From NCBI GenBank assembly GCA_947172415.1, contig OX359193.1:2040501-2104500 (forward strand): a stretch of DNA of 64,000 bases, in the 5' to 3' direction. The DNA comes from Chondrosia reniformis (taxonomy: Eukaryota > Porifera > Demospongiae > Chondrillida > Chondrillidae). The position numbers and the translations under genes are program-made. Under the pieces are notes generated by a model that made no database searches, had not been told where the DNA came from, and saw only the letters and a program-made list of their open reading frames with translations. Shown piece by piece: positions 1 through 12,414 of the stretch. The first letter of the stretch is position 1. Each line of letters opens with the position of its first letter.

Positions 1-367
1 ATACATCTGAAGTAGGCCTAGGGGATGGTGCGCCAAAGACAGAAGTGTTTCAAAATTATGGGAAAGCGATAATTATTCGTTACCCTTTTATTCTCGCAGC
101 AATAAGTGTGAATGTATATCTTTATAATCATTAACGCGAATGGCAGTTCCTCACACGAAAAATTGAGGATCAGATTCTTCAGCAGGGGACTTGGTAATTG
201 TATGCGCGCAAACACATTCTTGTTACAATGTAGCAAAGAGACTTTACTGCGGCGCGTGGGTGGTGTTCTGGTCTGACGACTGACGTCATAACAAAATGGC
301 TTCTCACTGCTCGGGATTGAGTTTTATATGATATTCCTTTCTTGTTAAGTTTCATTTGTCGCAAGAC
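1..367. other. Upstream region, no gene seen
   Basis: No coding signal was recognised. The stretch presumably holds the promoter and 5' untranslated region of the ankyrin gene that follows. The short open frames on the minus strand look like chance. Confidence 0.5.
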
Positions 368-3300
368 ATGGCCAAATCTTCGAAGCATATTGTGAGCGAT
401 TCTCGCGTAACTCTTTCAATATGTGAAGAAAATGTAACTTCTAAAAGTTATTCAGGAAGTTAGTAAACATTAATCTATTGCGCATGTGTTTATTTTAAGT
501 ATTACTTTGCCTAAACCTCCTCTTGTTCCTGTTATTAGGTTATAATATTATGGGGAGCAGTTCATCCCAGTCAGAATTATCTCAAAATACCAAGTCTTCC
601 CTGGTTGATGATCTGATGTTGGCTGTACACTTGGGAGATGTACAGACTGTTCAAGATGTCCTCCTTGAAGGGCTGGATGATGTAGACCAGTTCGATGAGC
701 TGGGCTACTCTGCTCTACATTATGCTGTGTGCTATAACCACATATCTCTTGTATTGTTGCTACTTAAGAATGGAGCTAGTGCCAATCTAGGCACATTAGA
801 CAAGTGTACAGTGGCTGGCGTGACTCCAATACACATTGCTACCATATTAGGTCGTGCATATTGTCTGACTGTCCTAGCTAGGTCTGGTGGTAATGTGAGT
901 GCAATGGACAGCTGTGGTCTTACTCCACTCCACTACTGTGTAGATAGTGGTGATGCTGAGATAGCAAAGTGTCTGATAGCACTTGGGGCTGATGACACTG
1001 TGTGTGGTGATAATGGTTCAGCCCTACACCACGCAGGGGGGGCAGGGAACATGGTCATGATTGATTTATTAGTACAAGCTGGGTGTCCACCTGATCTCCA
1101 GGACAGTGAGGGACTGACACCAGCTGAGTGGGCCAGGAGGAAAGGCATGGATGGAGCAGTGTTTTACCTAGAAGAGTTACAGTCTATACATCTAGAGAGA
1201 TGGGAAAATAGAGGAGGTATGTTTGTAAGATATTGAATTGTATTTAGTATTTACATAATGACATTCTACCTTTATTATTCATGTAGTTGATGAAACTCCA
1301 TTTGATGCTGTTAATCAAGGAGATTTGTCTACACTGAGGGCATTACTGAAAGATGAAAGTCTTTCTTTGACCAATGAAGATGGCAAAATAATGCTGTATA
1401 ATGCTGCTATGTTTGGTCACTACAGGATATGTAGTTTCCTACTAAAAAATGGGTGTACTGTAAATAGCAGAGGTACAAATGCATTGCATGCTGCTGCAAT
1501 GAGCGGTGATATTAGAATCATCCACTTACTTTTTGAACATGGTTTAGATGTTAATGCAGTAGATAATGTTGGAGTTACACCACTTCACCTTGCCTCAAGG
1601 ACTGGAAAAACAAATGCTGCTGTTAAGTTCCTTATATTAGGTTCTAATAAAGCTGTAGTGGCTGGTAGTTATGGCACTCCACTACATCAAGCCTCCATTG
1701 GAGGTCATTTTGATACAGTATTAGCATTATTAGGTGAAGGTTGTTCAACAGATGTGCTATGTAGTGATGGTGGTAGTGTCCTTCATTTTGCTGCTAAAGG
1801 AGGCAATGTTGATATCATTAAATACTTGAGTGAGAATGGTTTAGATGTCAATGCAGTAGATAATGATGGTAAGACACCACTTCACTGTGCTTCAATGGCT
1901 GGTAAAACGAATGCTGCCATTGAGCTCCTTGGTTTAGGTGCTAATAAAGCTATAGTGGCTGGTAGTTATGGCACTCCACTTCATCAAGCCTCCATTAGGG
2001 GCCATTTTGATACAGTATTGGCATTATTAGGTGAAGGTTGTTCAACAGATGTGCTATGTAGTAATGGTCGTAGTGTCCTTCATTTTGCTGCTGAAGGAGG
2101 CAATGTTGATATCATTAAATGCTTTAGTGAGAATGGTTTAGATGTTAATGCAGTAGATAATGATGGTGAGACACCACTTCACTGTGCTTCATTGGCTGGT
2201 AAAACAAGTGCTGCCATTGAGCTCCTTGGTTTAGGTGCTAATAAAGCTGTAGTGGCTGGTAGGCATGGCACTCCACTTCATCAAGCCTCCATTGGAGGCC
2301 ATTTTGATACAGTATTAGCATTATTAGGTGGAGGTTGTTCAACAGATGTGCTATGTAGTAATGGTCGTAGTGTCCTTCATTTTGCTGCTAAAGGAGGCAA
2401 TGTTGATATCATTAAATGCTTTAGTGAGAATGGTTTAGATGTTAATGCAGTAGATAATGATGGAGTGACACCACTTCACCGTGCTTCAATGGCTGGTAAA
2501 ACAAGTGCTACCATTGAGCTCCTTGGTTTAGGTGCTAATAAAGCTGTAGTGGCTGGTAGGCATGGCACTTCACTACATCAAGCCTCCATCGGAGGCCATT
2601 TTGACACAGTATTGGCATTATTAGGTAAAGGTTGTTCAACAGATGTGCTCTGTAGTAATGGTGGTAGTGTCCTTCATTTTGCTGCTGTAGGAGGCAATGT
2701 TGATATCATTAAATGCTTTAGTGAGAATGGTTTAGATGTTAATGCAGTAGATAATGATGGAGAGACACCACTTCACTGTGCTTCATTGGCTGGTAAAACA
2801 AGTGCTGCCATTAAGCTCCTTGATTTAGGTGCTAATAAAGCTGTAGTGGCTGGTAGGCATGGCACTCCACTTCATCAAGCCTCCATTGGAGGTCATTTTG
2901 ATACAGTATTGGCATTATTAGGTGAAGGTTGTTCAACAGATGTGCTATGTAGTAATGGTCGTAGTGTCCTTCATTTTGCTGCTAAAGGAGGCAATGTTGA
3001 TACCATTAAATGCTTTAGTGAGAATGGTTTAGATGTTAATGCAGTAGATAATGATGGAGTGACACCACTTCACCGTGCTTCATTGGCTGGTAAAACAAGT
3101 GCTGCCATTGAGCTCCTTAGATTAGGTGCTAATAAAGCTGTAGTGGCTGGTAGGCATGGCACTCCACTTCATCAAGCCTCCATTGGAGGCCATTTTGATA
3201 CAGTATTAGCATTATTAGGTAAAGGTTGTTCAACAGATGTGCTATGTAGTAATGGTCGTAGTGTCCTTCATTTTGCTGCTAAAGGAGGCAATGTTGATAT

Positions 3301-6300
3301 CATTAAATGCTTTAGTGAGAATGGTTTAGATGTCAATGCAGTAGATAATACGGGACTGACACCACTTCACCGTGCTTCATGGGCTGGTAAAACAAGTGCT
3401 ACCATTGAGCTCCTTGGTTTAGGTGCTAATAAAGCTGTAGTGGCTGGTAGTTATGGCACTCCACTTCATCAAGCCTCCATTGGAGGCCATTTTGATACAG
3501 TATTGGCATTATTAGGTAAAGGTTGTTCAACTGATGTGCTATGTAGTAATGGTCGTAGTGTCCTTCATTTTGCTGCTGAAGGAGGCAATGTTGATATCAT
3601 TAAATGCTTTAGTGAGAATGGTTTAGATGTTAATGCAGTAGATAATGATGGAGTGACATCACTTCACCGTGCTTCCTGGGCTGGTAAAACAAATGCTGCC
3701 ATTGAGCTCCTTAGATTAGGTGCTAATAAAGCTGTAGTGGCTGGTAGTTATGGCACTCCACTTCATGAAGCCTCCATCGGAGGCCATTTTGATACAGTAT
3801 TAGCATTATTAGGTGAAGGTTGTCCAACAGATGTGCTATGTAGTAATGGTGGTAGTGTCCTTCATTTTGCTGCTGAAGGAGGCAATGTTGATATCATTAA
3901 ATGCTTTAGTGAGAATGGTTTAGATGTTAATGCAGTAGATAATACTGGACAGACACCACTTCACCGTGCTTCATGGGCTGGTAAAACAAGTGCTGCCATT
4001 GAGCTCCTTGGTTTAATTGCTAATAAAGCTGTAGTGGCTGGTAGTTATGGCACTCCACTTCATCAAGCCTCCATTGGAGGCCATTTTGATACAGTATTAG
4101 CATTATTAGGTGAAGGTTGTTCAACAGATGTGCTATGTAGTAATGGTCGTAGTGTCCTTCATTTTGCTGCTGTAGGAGGCAATGTTGATATCATTAAATG
4201 CTTTAGTGAGAATGGTTTAGATGTCAATGCAGTAGATAATACTGGACAGACACCACTTCACCTTGCTTCATTGGCTGGTAAAACAAATGCTGCCGTTAAG
4301 CTCCTTATATTAGGTGCTAATAAAGCTGTAGTGGCTGGTAGGCATGGCACTCCACTTCATCAAGCCTCCATTGGAGGCCATTTTGATACAGTATTGGCAT
4401 TATTAGGTGAAGGTTGTTCAACTGATGTGCTATGTAGTAATGGTGGTAGTGTCCTTCATTTTGCTGCTGAAGGAGGCAATGTTGATATCATTAAATGCTT
4501 TAGTGAGAATGGTTTAGATGTTAATGCAGTAGATGATACTGGACAGACACCACTTCACCTTGCTTCATTGGCTGGTAAAACGAGTGCTGCCATTGAGCTC
4601 CTTAGATTAGGTGCTAATTTGAAAGCATATAGTGCTGTCTTTGGCATTCCACTACATGTGGCTTGTTTATCTGACGAGTTTGAAATAGTTGAACTACTTT
4701 TAGAAGAAGGCTCCTCACTTGATGTTCTTGATAATAATGGTGATAGTGTGCTGCATTATGCTTCAGCAGGAAGAAATATAGCCATTATGGAGGTCATTTT
4801 AAGACACATAATGGAAAGACTAAAATATGTACTTGAAGGGGGTGGTCTCAATGTTTCCAATAGTTTTGGTCAAACTCCACTGACCTATGTTGTACTTTAT
4901 GGTAGTAATAAAATGGCTGAATTGTTGATTGATTATGGTGCTGATGTTAATGTAAGGGATAATGTTGGTACTACTATACCTGAGTATGCTCTGATAAATC
5001 CAAAGTTTGATCTTGACCAATTTCGAAAGAAATTGGATTTCTCCAATAATCAAACAACAGCAGCTGTACTTTCTAGTTCATCCATGGTATCATATTCATC
5101 CATTTGCGGAAATGTCAAAAGTTTTACAAAGTGTATCAACCAAGTAGATCTACCACTTCCAAAAGTGTGCCTCTCTCTTGCGGTGAATGTTCACCGATGG
5201 TATTATCCTAGTTTGTTAAAGTGGAAACAGAATAGCCTATCCACAGCCATTCCTGGAAAATGTCCATTGAATGCTCTTCAGATATCTCTACTTAGCATCT
5301 TTCTAGACTCCGATATAGTAGACTACAGCTATAGAGACTTTGTATTTCAGTTACTGTCTCATTCCAAGCTACATTACATGATCAATGAGCACCTTCCTAA
5401 TGGTCTCACTGCACTGGATTTAGCAAGACAATTTAAACTCCCTGACATTGCTGCTGCAATTGAAGAGAAAGGTGGTGAACTAGGTATTTGGGCAAACATA
5501 CCCCGAGAGGATTGGATAACACTGACGCCTTGCTTACCTCATTTCATAGAAGCTCATGAAGGGTTAATGAAACTGGCTAAAAGCAGTTTGATGGGTAAAA
5601 TGGCACTTCGTCACATTCATAGGTTAGTGTTTCAGAAAGAGCTTGGCTATCCAAATGAAGTGGAGATGGAAAAGCAACAATTGCTTGGAGAGGCACTGAA
5701 TACTAAACCATCCATGATGAAGATTGCTAAATTAGTTACTCCAATGGTTAATAAGGATACTTTTGAGTCATGGATGGAGATTGCTTATGCATTGGGTATT
5801 GATGAGGATAGCATTGATAGCCTGTTATCCTCTAATCTGATATCCAAGCAGTCATTCATTAAACTACTGAATACCTGGATAAAGGAAGGTAGGCAGGTGA
5901 CATGGTCAGTTCTTTTAGATGTTTTGGGAAGTTATGAAACTCAAAATTGCATTTCAGAAATTAAGGAAGCTATCCTAAAGGAATATTTTGCTTGCCACCC
6001 AAAGAGCATTAATATGCAGGTACATAAATGTGTGTGTACATACAAATTTTATACAAACCTTGCATATGTTCATATGTACATGCGTACTTACGTATATGTA
6101 ATATTAACTGTTACAGTACTTTTTGGGTTGGTTGTCCAGACTGGACATTGCAATCGTTAATTGTAAAAGACTATCGCCAAATGCATGGTGAAGTCAGTGG
6201 GAACGTTTTTTCAAATGGTAGTTGCGAGTTACCAATTGCAATGTCCGGTCTGGACAACCGACCAAAAAGTACTGTATATGCAAAGAATGATTCCTTATGT

Positions 6301-7171
6301 TCTAATGATAAAATATTTTCCAGCAATTAGGCCTACTACAAAATGCATAGTTTCATCTATCACAGTAGAAAACCTTTTATTCGTAATTTGTTTCTGACAT
6401 ATATATGTAGCCAGTTAATTGGAGCTCAAAGGTAGACAGCGACTACCAGATTTATAAAGTGAATTCAAGAAAAGATAATACAAATGGTAAGAATGTACAG
6501 TGCAGTCCACTTATTGAATTTACTCTGGTCAAAATTCCTTTTTATTGAACTATTTAAAAGTCATTCTATACTGAATTTGGTGAGACCTGATGTATTTCAT
6601 TGACAAAAACTTCTGTTTTTAAGTAGCTAGGTTGGTCCTAATTTTCATTGGATTTATATGCTACTAATTCTGATTCAGCCATCCAATTGCAATCATTCCT
6701 TTTAATGGATTTTACAGTAGGTTTAATGTGTAATTATTGTACAAGATGTACATATTATATTGTGTTGTTTCAATTTACAGCTAGTCATCTCTTACCTTTG
6801 TAGACTTTGAGGAAATAAAGATGAGAGAAACAAACAAAGTTGAAAGGTTCATGAAGAAGTGCAATATTGTGGAAAGATTAAGAGAATGTGAAATCAGTAG
6901 GATTGCAGCTGATTTACGTTATGCAGGAGTTATTGATGCAGGCGATATGCTATCTATCATCACTGGACATCCTAGGACAGATGCTGATCGCCTCTATGGG
7001 ATTTTAGACAGAGATAAGAGTATCATTAAGTTTAGAGCATTAGCTGAAGCACTGCACAATGATAAAACAGTAGAAAATCATGTACAACTAGCTGCTACCA
7101 TTTTTGAAGAGTTACTTGAAGAATCCCCAATTCTAGGTTGCAACATTTCTGTTGCTGATTTCCTCCAATAA
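368..7171 (+). CDS. Ankyrin-repeat / death-domain / CARD-like protein
   Basis: Probable exons are 368-458, 539-1216, 1287-6029 and 6804-7171, all joined in phase. Exon 2 and the start of exon 3 carry divergent ankyrin repeats with the TPLH..A...G signature. Exon 3 then holds ten nearly identical 99-residue modules of three ankyrin repeats each, followed by a few divergent repeats. A death-domain-like segment sits near 5720-5980 (SWMEIAYALGI followed by a W..LL.VL helix pattern). The last exon encodes a roughly 90-residue helical CARD-like domain that begins near MKKCNIVERL. Ankyrin arrays bind partner proteins, and death and CARD domains assemble signalling complexes in apoptosis and innate immunity, so a cytosolic sensor or adaptor is a reasonable inference. 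The ATG at 368 gives an extra exon in phase; an ATG at 550 (MGSSSS) is an alternative start. The joint to the last exon is the weakest part: donors at 6020 and 6030 compete, and only 6030 keeps the CARD in frame. Confidence 0.72.
1668..4638 (+). repeat. Ten tandem 297-bp modules inside the ankyrin exon
   Basis: The motif GTPLHQAS recurs every 297 bp, first near 1673 and then 1971. Each unit encodes three ankyrin repeats. The copies differ at only a few positions, such as SYGT versus RHGT, KGC versus EGC, and DNDGVT versus DNTGQT. Such low divergence points to recent expansion or to gene conversion within the exon. All units keep the frame. Confidence 0.93.
6114..6274. mobile_element. Palindromic MITE with TA duplication
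   Basis: The 161-bp element begins and ends with inverted repeats of about 45 bp that start CAGTACTTTTTGG and contain GGTTGTCCAGAC. It is flanked by TA on both sides (6112-6113 and 6275-6276). TA target duplication and a CAGT start are typical of Tc1/mariner-type miniature elements. It lies in the last intron of the ankyrin gene. Confidence 0.85.
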
Positions 7172-7799
7172 AGCCTCTTGCCTCCACATATTTAGTAAGT
7201 GTGTATATTATACAGACACTCAATTCTCTCAACTCAAGTACTTATATCAACTGTAATTTTTGTGATGGTCTTAAGGATGAATTCAAGTTAACATATCCCA
7301 TTCTTATTATTGTCCTGCCAAATAGTTACGCAAGACATATTTTCCAAAGATTGGAGGGGAAACTGCTAATTCTATATATTGTATAGCCAGAAATTTTAGC
7401 AACAAATTTATTTTGGGAGATTGTCAGTTGTGAGAGCAATCCACCAATATTTCAGCCACCGAACTACACCGAACATAGAAGAACAACTGTCTTGTCTGTA
7501 AAATTGCCAAAGTAAAATCAGCTGAATGCCATAATTTGAGCAATCTGCCAAATATTCTACCTGGCAGATTTTCCAGCTATACGATAATCGACAACTTAAC
7601 TGTCTCACACACACTGGAACCATACCACATATCTTTGCACACCTCAATTTATAACACTAGGTCACTGAATTGTATTTCTCTTATATTTTGCTGCAGGTAG
7701 TACAGATTAAAGAGTCATAAGGGAAGTGTATCTAGAATAAATTTACACTCTTCAGCTTTCCAAAACATTACTTTACTACTACCTTTCCCAGTTAGTAGC
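7172..7799. other. Intergenic, no gene seen
   Basis: This is sequence downstream of the CARD exon. A TAATAAAG near 7168-7175 overlaps the stop codon and could serve as a polyadenylation signal. Nothing else was recognised. Confidence 0.4.
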
Positions 7800-10262
7800 C
7801 TCACTCTCTCAAGAAGTCACTTGTTACTCGCAGAAAGTCACTTCAGTCACCGAAAAATCACCTCTCCCTCTCAGGAAGCTGCTTCATTCACAAGGAGTCA
7901 CCTCTCTCTCTCAAGAAGCTTCTTCACTCTCTCATGGAGTCTCCCCTCCCTCTCTGGCAAGAAGTTGCTTCACTCTCAAGGAGACACCTATTCCTCTCAA
8001 GAAGTTGCTTCACTCTTTCATGGAGTCACCTCTCCCTCTAAGGAAGTCACCTCATTCTCTGAAGGAGTCACCTCTCCCTCTCAAGAAGCTTCTTCATTCT
8101 CTCAAGGAGTCGCTCCTCCCTCTCAAGAAGCTGCTTCACTCTCTAAGAGTCACCTCTCCCTCTCAGGAAGTTGCTTCACTCTCAAGGAGTCACCTCTCTC
8201 TCTCAAGAAGCTTCTTCACTATCTCATGGAGTCACCCCTCCCTCTTAGAAAGTCACTTCATTCTCCCACGGAGTCACCCTTCCCTCTCAAAAAGCTGCTT
8301 CACTCTCAAGGAGTCACTCCTCCCTCTCAAGAAGTTGCTTCACTCTCGAAGAGTCACCCATTCCTCTCAAGAAGCTGCTTCATTCACAAGGAGTCACCTC
8401 TCTCTCTCAAGAAGCTTCTTCACTCTCTCATGGAGTCTCCCCTCCCTCTCTGGCAAGAAGTTGCTTCACTCTCTCAAGGAGTCACTCCTCCCTCTCAGGA
8501 AGTTGCTTCACTCTCAAGGAGTCACCTATTCCTCTCAAGAAGTTGCTTCACTCTTTCATGGAGTCACCTCTCCCTCTAGGGAAGTCACTTCATTCTCTGA
8601 AGGAGTCACCTCTCCCTCTCAAGAAGCTTCTTCATTCTCTCAAGGAGTCGCTCCTCCCTCTCAAGAAGCTGCTTCACTCTCTAGGAGTCACCTCTCCCTC
8701 TCAGGAAGTTGCTTCACTCTCAAGGAGTCACCTCTCCCTCTCAGGAAGTTGCTTCACTCTCTCAAGGAGTCACTCCTCCCTCTCAGGAAGTTGCTTCACT
8801 CTCAAGGAGTCACCTATTCCTCTCAAGAAGTTGCTTCACTCTCTCATGGTGTCACCTCTCCCTCTCAGAAAGTCACTTCATTCTCCCACGGAGTCACCCT
8901 TCCCTCTCAAGAAGCTGCTTCACTCTCAAGGAGTCACTCCTTCCTCTCAGGAAGTTGCTTCACTCTCGAAGAGTCACCCATCCCTCTCAAGAAGCTGCTT
9001 CATTCACAAGGAGTCACCTCTCTCTCTCAAGAAGCTTCTTCACTCTCTCATGGAGTCTCCCCTCCCTCTCTGGCAAGAAGTTGCTTCACTCTCTCAAGGA
9101 GTCACTCCTCCCTCTCAGGAAGTTGCTTCACTCTCAAGGAGACACCTATTCCTCTCAAGAAGTTGCTTCACTCTTTCATGGAGTCACCTCTCCCTTTCAA
9201 GAAGCTTCTTCATTCTCTCAAGGAGTCGCTCCTCCCTCTCAAGAAGCTGGTTCACTCTCTAGGAGTCACCTCTCCCTCTCATGAAGTTGCTTCACTCTCA
9301 AGGAGTAACCCCTCCCTCTCAGGAAGTTGCTTCACTCTCTCAAGGAGTCACTCCTCCCTCTCAGGAAGTTGCTTCACTCTCAAGGAGTCACCTATTCCTC
9401 TCAAGAAGCTTCTTCACTCTCTTATGGAGTCACCTCTCCCTCTCAGAAAGTCACTTCATTCTCCCACTGAGTCACCCTTCCCTCTCAAGAAGCTGCTTCA
9501 CTCTCAAGGAGTCACCTCTCCCTCTCAAGGAGTCACTTTCCCCTCTCAGGAAGTCGCTTCACTCTCTCAAGGAGTCACCTCTCCTTTAGGAAGTTGCTTC
9601 TATCTCTCAAAGAGTCACCTCTCCCTCTCAGGTAGTCACCCCCGGGAGTCCCCTTTCTCCTTCAGGAAGTCCTTCACTCTCAAGGAGTCAACTCTCCCTC
9701 TTAAGAAGCTGCTTCACTCTCTCAAGGTGTCACTTTTCCCTCTCAGGAAGTCCTTCACACTCTCAAGGAGTCACCTCTCCTTCAGAAAGCTACTTCTATC
9801 TCCCAAGGAGTCACCTCTCCCTCTCAGGAAGTCACTTCCCCCCTCCACCCCGTGGGAGTCGCCTTTCCCCTTCAGGAAGTCCTTCACACTCAAGGAGTCA
9901 ACTCTCCCCAATAAGAAGCTGCTTCACTCTCTCAAGGAGTCACCTCTCCCTCTCAGGAAGTCACTTCATTCTCTGAAGGAGTCACCTCTCCTTCTTAAGA
10001 AGCTGCTTCCCTCTTTCACGGAGTCACCTCTCCCCTTCAGAAATTTGCTTCACTCTCTTAAGGAGTCACCTCTCCCTTTCGGGAAGTCCTTCACTCTCTC
10101 AAGGAGTCACCTCTCCCTTTCGGGAAGTCCTTCACTCTCTCAAGGAGTCACCTCTCCCTTCAACGAAGCTGCTCATTCTCTCCAAGAGTCACAGCTTCCT
10201 CTCAACAAGCTGCTTTACTCTCTCAAGGAGTCACTCATCCCTCTCAGGAAGTCACTTCATTC
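7800..10262. repeat. 2.4-kb minisatellite, unit about 42 bp
   Basis: The basic unit is AAGGAGTCACCTCTCCCTCT followed by CAGGAAGTTGCTTCACTCTC, with 36-42 bp variants. Segments recur as higher-order blocks: one marked stretch starts at 7891, 8387 and 9007. The units lack stop codons in all three plus-strand frames, so long open frames (up to about 800 codons from 8005) arise automatically, and frames switch wherever a unit loses bases. I found no splice sites, start context or domain supporting a protein. The array is pyrimidine-rich on the plus strand. Confidence 0.9.
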
Positions 10263-12414
10263 TCAACATGTGGAGCACCTTATCTTATTCAACATTTATG
10301 ATCCAGTAGCAAGGTTTGTTAGTTGTGTAACTATCTGGCCTCCCTATATAAATATTGCAACTATACATACTTTTTTTCACTTCTTAGTGCATACGTGTGC
10401 ATGTTATGTGATAAATTGTATTTAAGAAATTCACTACCCATTCTGTTTTGTTGTTGTTTAAATGTTATACTTTAATACAAACACATTAGACTGGAGGAAG
10501 TGTGTCCTGCATCAATCAGCTACTGATAGGACTTGTGAGCTACACTGAAGGAACATTGGAGAAGGACAAAGGAGCTAATGAAGGCTTGTGACCTAATGAT
10601 GTAAAGGCACTGTATGGACTGTATTTACAGTAGTTATCTTACATAGTATTATCAGACAACTTGAGAACTGTTTCTGTATACATTAACACCCATACCCGTT
10701 TCAGATAATGTACATTGCCTGTAGAGAAAATGTTTTCAGTTTTGGAGTATTGGTTTATGTATGTGTGTTAACATGCCTACTTAGTATAGCCTGCTGTATT
10801 GTTATTATCTCTTAACATTAGCCTTATACATATTTTCCTTTTTTTCAAATAATTGTAGCCTTATTTCATTAATTTTCAAATAAATGTCTTCAATTAAGTG
10901 CATGGTCCTGTTTTTTACAGTATTTAAAGAAAATTACAAAAAATGTCTACTTCAAGTCACTACATATATAACAATATGAAAGGGAAGTTATGATGACACA
11001 GGATGAAGGGCTTTACATACATGTGCATTTGTAGTGGAGGAGGTAAATTTAGAGGCCAATGATGATGAAACTCAAAGCTTTAATAAGATCAGCTTTAGAT
11101 CTTAGAGTCCCTCTTATTTTTCATTAAATTTCAATATTCCTTTTATTATGTAATCATGTTTCTCTTTTTCCATTTACTGTAACTAGCAGCATTCACTCTT
11201 CCTCATTATTGATTACCAAATTTAAAGTTATTGACAGCTCAATTTATATATATATAGAACTGTAACCATCTACAGATCCATTTACTGTAACTAGCAAGCT
11301 ACAGATCTATGAGTAAAGCTATAGCCATGGATCTACTATAATAATCCCAGGTATACGTCCATGTGCACTTGGAAAGGTCAAAGGTTATAGAATCTAGCTA
11401 ATATTCACAGAGGTCATAGTGGTAAGTTTAATGATATTTGAAAGTAATTATTTAAACGTAGGAAATATATACTCAAGACTGGTACATACCTGTATATGTA
11501 TATAAGTAGGGTATAATTTATGTAAATATAACTAGCTATATAGATCTAGAAACTCTAGAAGGTTTGGTATATCATTGTTGTATGTGTCATAATACAGTGG
11601 CACTAGTCTACACAGGTATACGTACTGTAGGTTGCATCTACTGAAGAGTTACTGGTGTCGTTTAACAATCTTTTACAACACCACAAAGTTTAGAGGTTTA
11701 ATGTCAAAGTTTTTCTAATTAGAAGGTTAAAGTTTAAGAATTTGAGTTGTTTGATCATGCCATATATATGCATAGTACACATTTTCATATGATATCTACA
11801 GTACTATAGTACTGCCTTTAATTTTTCTATATAACTAAATTAATATTCCTGCAGTTCCTCCACTTTACTTTACTAAGAAGTATATATATAGAAGCACTTT
11901 CTTCACCTGTTGCAGGAACCCTAAGCTTATATATATTGGTTACAGTATAACTCTAGAGCCGTATAAACACATGCATACATATACTGGACCTGTTGGGGAA
12001 ATGCTACATTGCATGTGTAAGCATCCTTTAATAACTCTGTAATGACCGAGATCCCTTTCAAACTATAGTTAAATTCTCAGTTTCATAAACCTACACTTTA
12101 ATAAAGATGCTCACAGAATTTGTTTAGTCATCGCCTGTAGATGATCATAGCTATTTAAATATACTATATTCTTTACACATAGATAACTATATGTCTTACA
12201 TCAGTTCAACTTAACAATTGTCCATCAAATTGCTCAATAAATTAAAACATTTCATACGTATGTTTGCAACAAGTGTATATATATTGGAGTTTATTAAAAG
12301 TGTGAAACAAAAATAAAAGAGCAAAAACAGCACAATCTCCCGACCATATTCTACTTAATGTAGTCCTGCAGAAACAGAAATGTGATAAGAATGTAGATCA
12401 GGTTCAAAGAGGAC
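10263..12414. other. Intergenic, no gene seen
   Basis: The sequence is AT-rich with many short TATATA runs. An AATAAA near 10880 could end a transcript, and 10487-10620 could be a non-coding or short coding terminal exon of the upstream gene. No protein signature was recognised. Confidence 0.4.

Noticed and set aside
550-570. N-myristoylation signal MGSSSS at 550
   Set aside because: An upstream exon (368-458) joins in phase and would make this Met internal; kept only as an alternative start.
8005-10425. 806-codon open frame and overlapping long frames at 7821-9589
   Set aside because: They arise from stop-free minisatellite units in all three frames; there is no domain, splice structure or start context.
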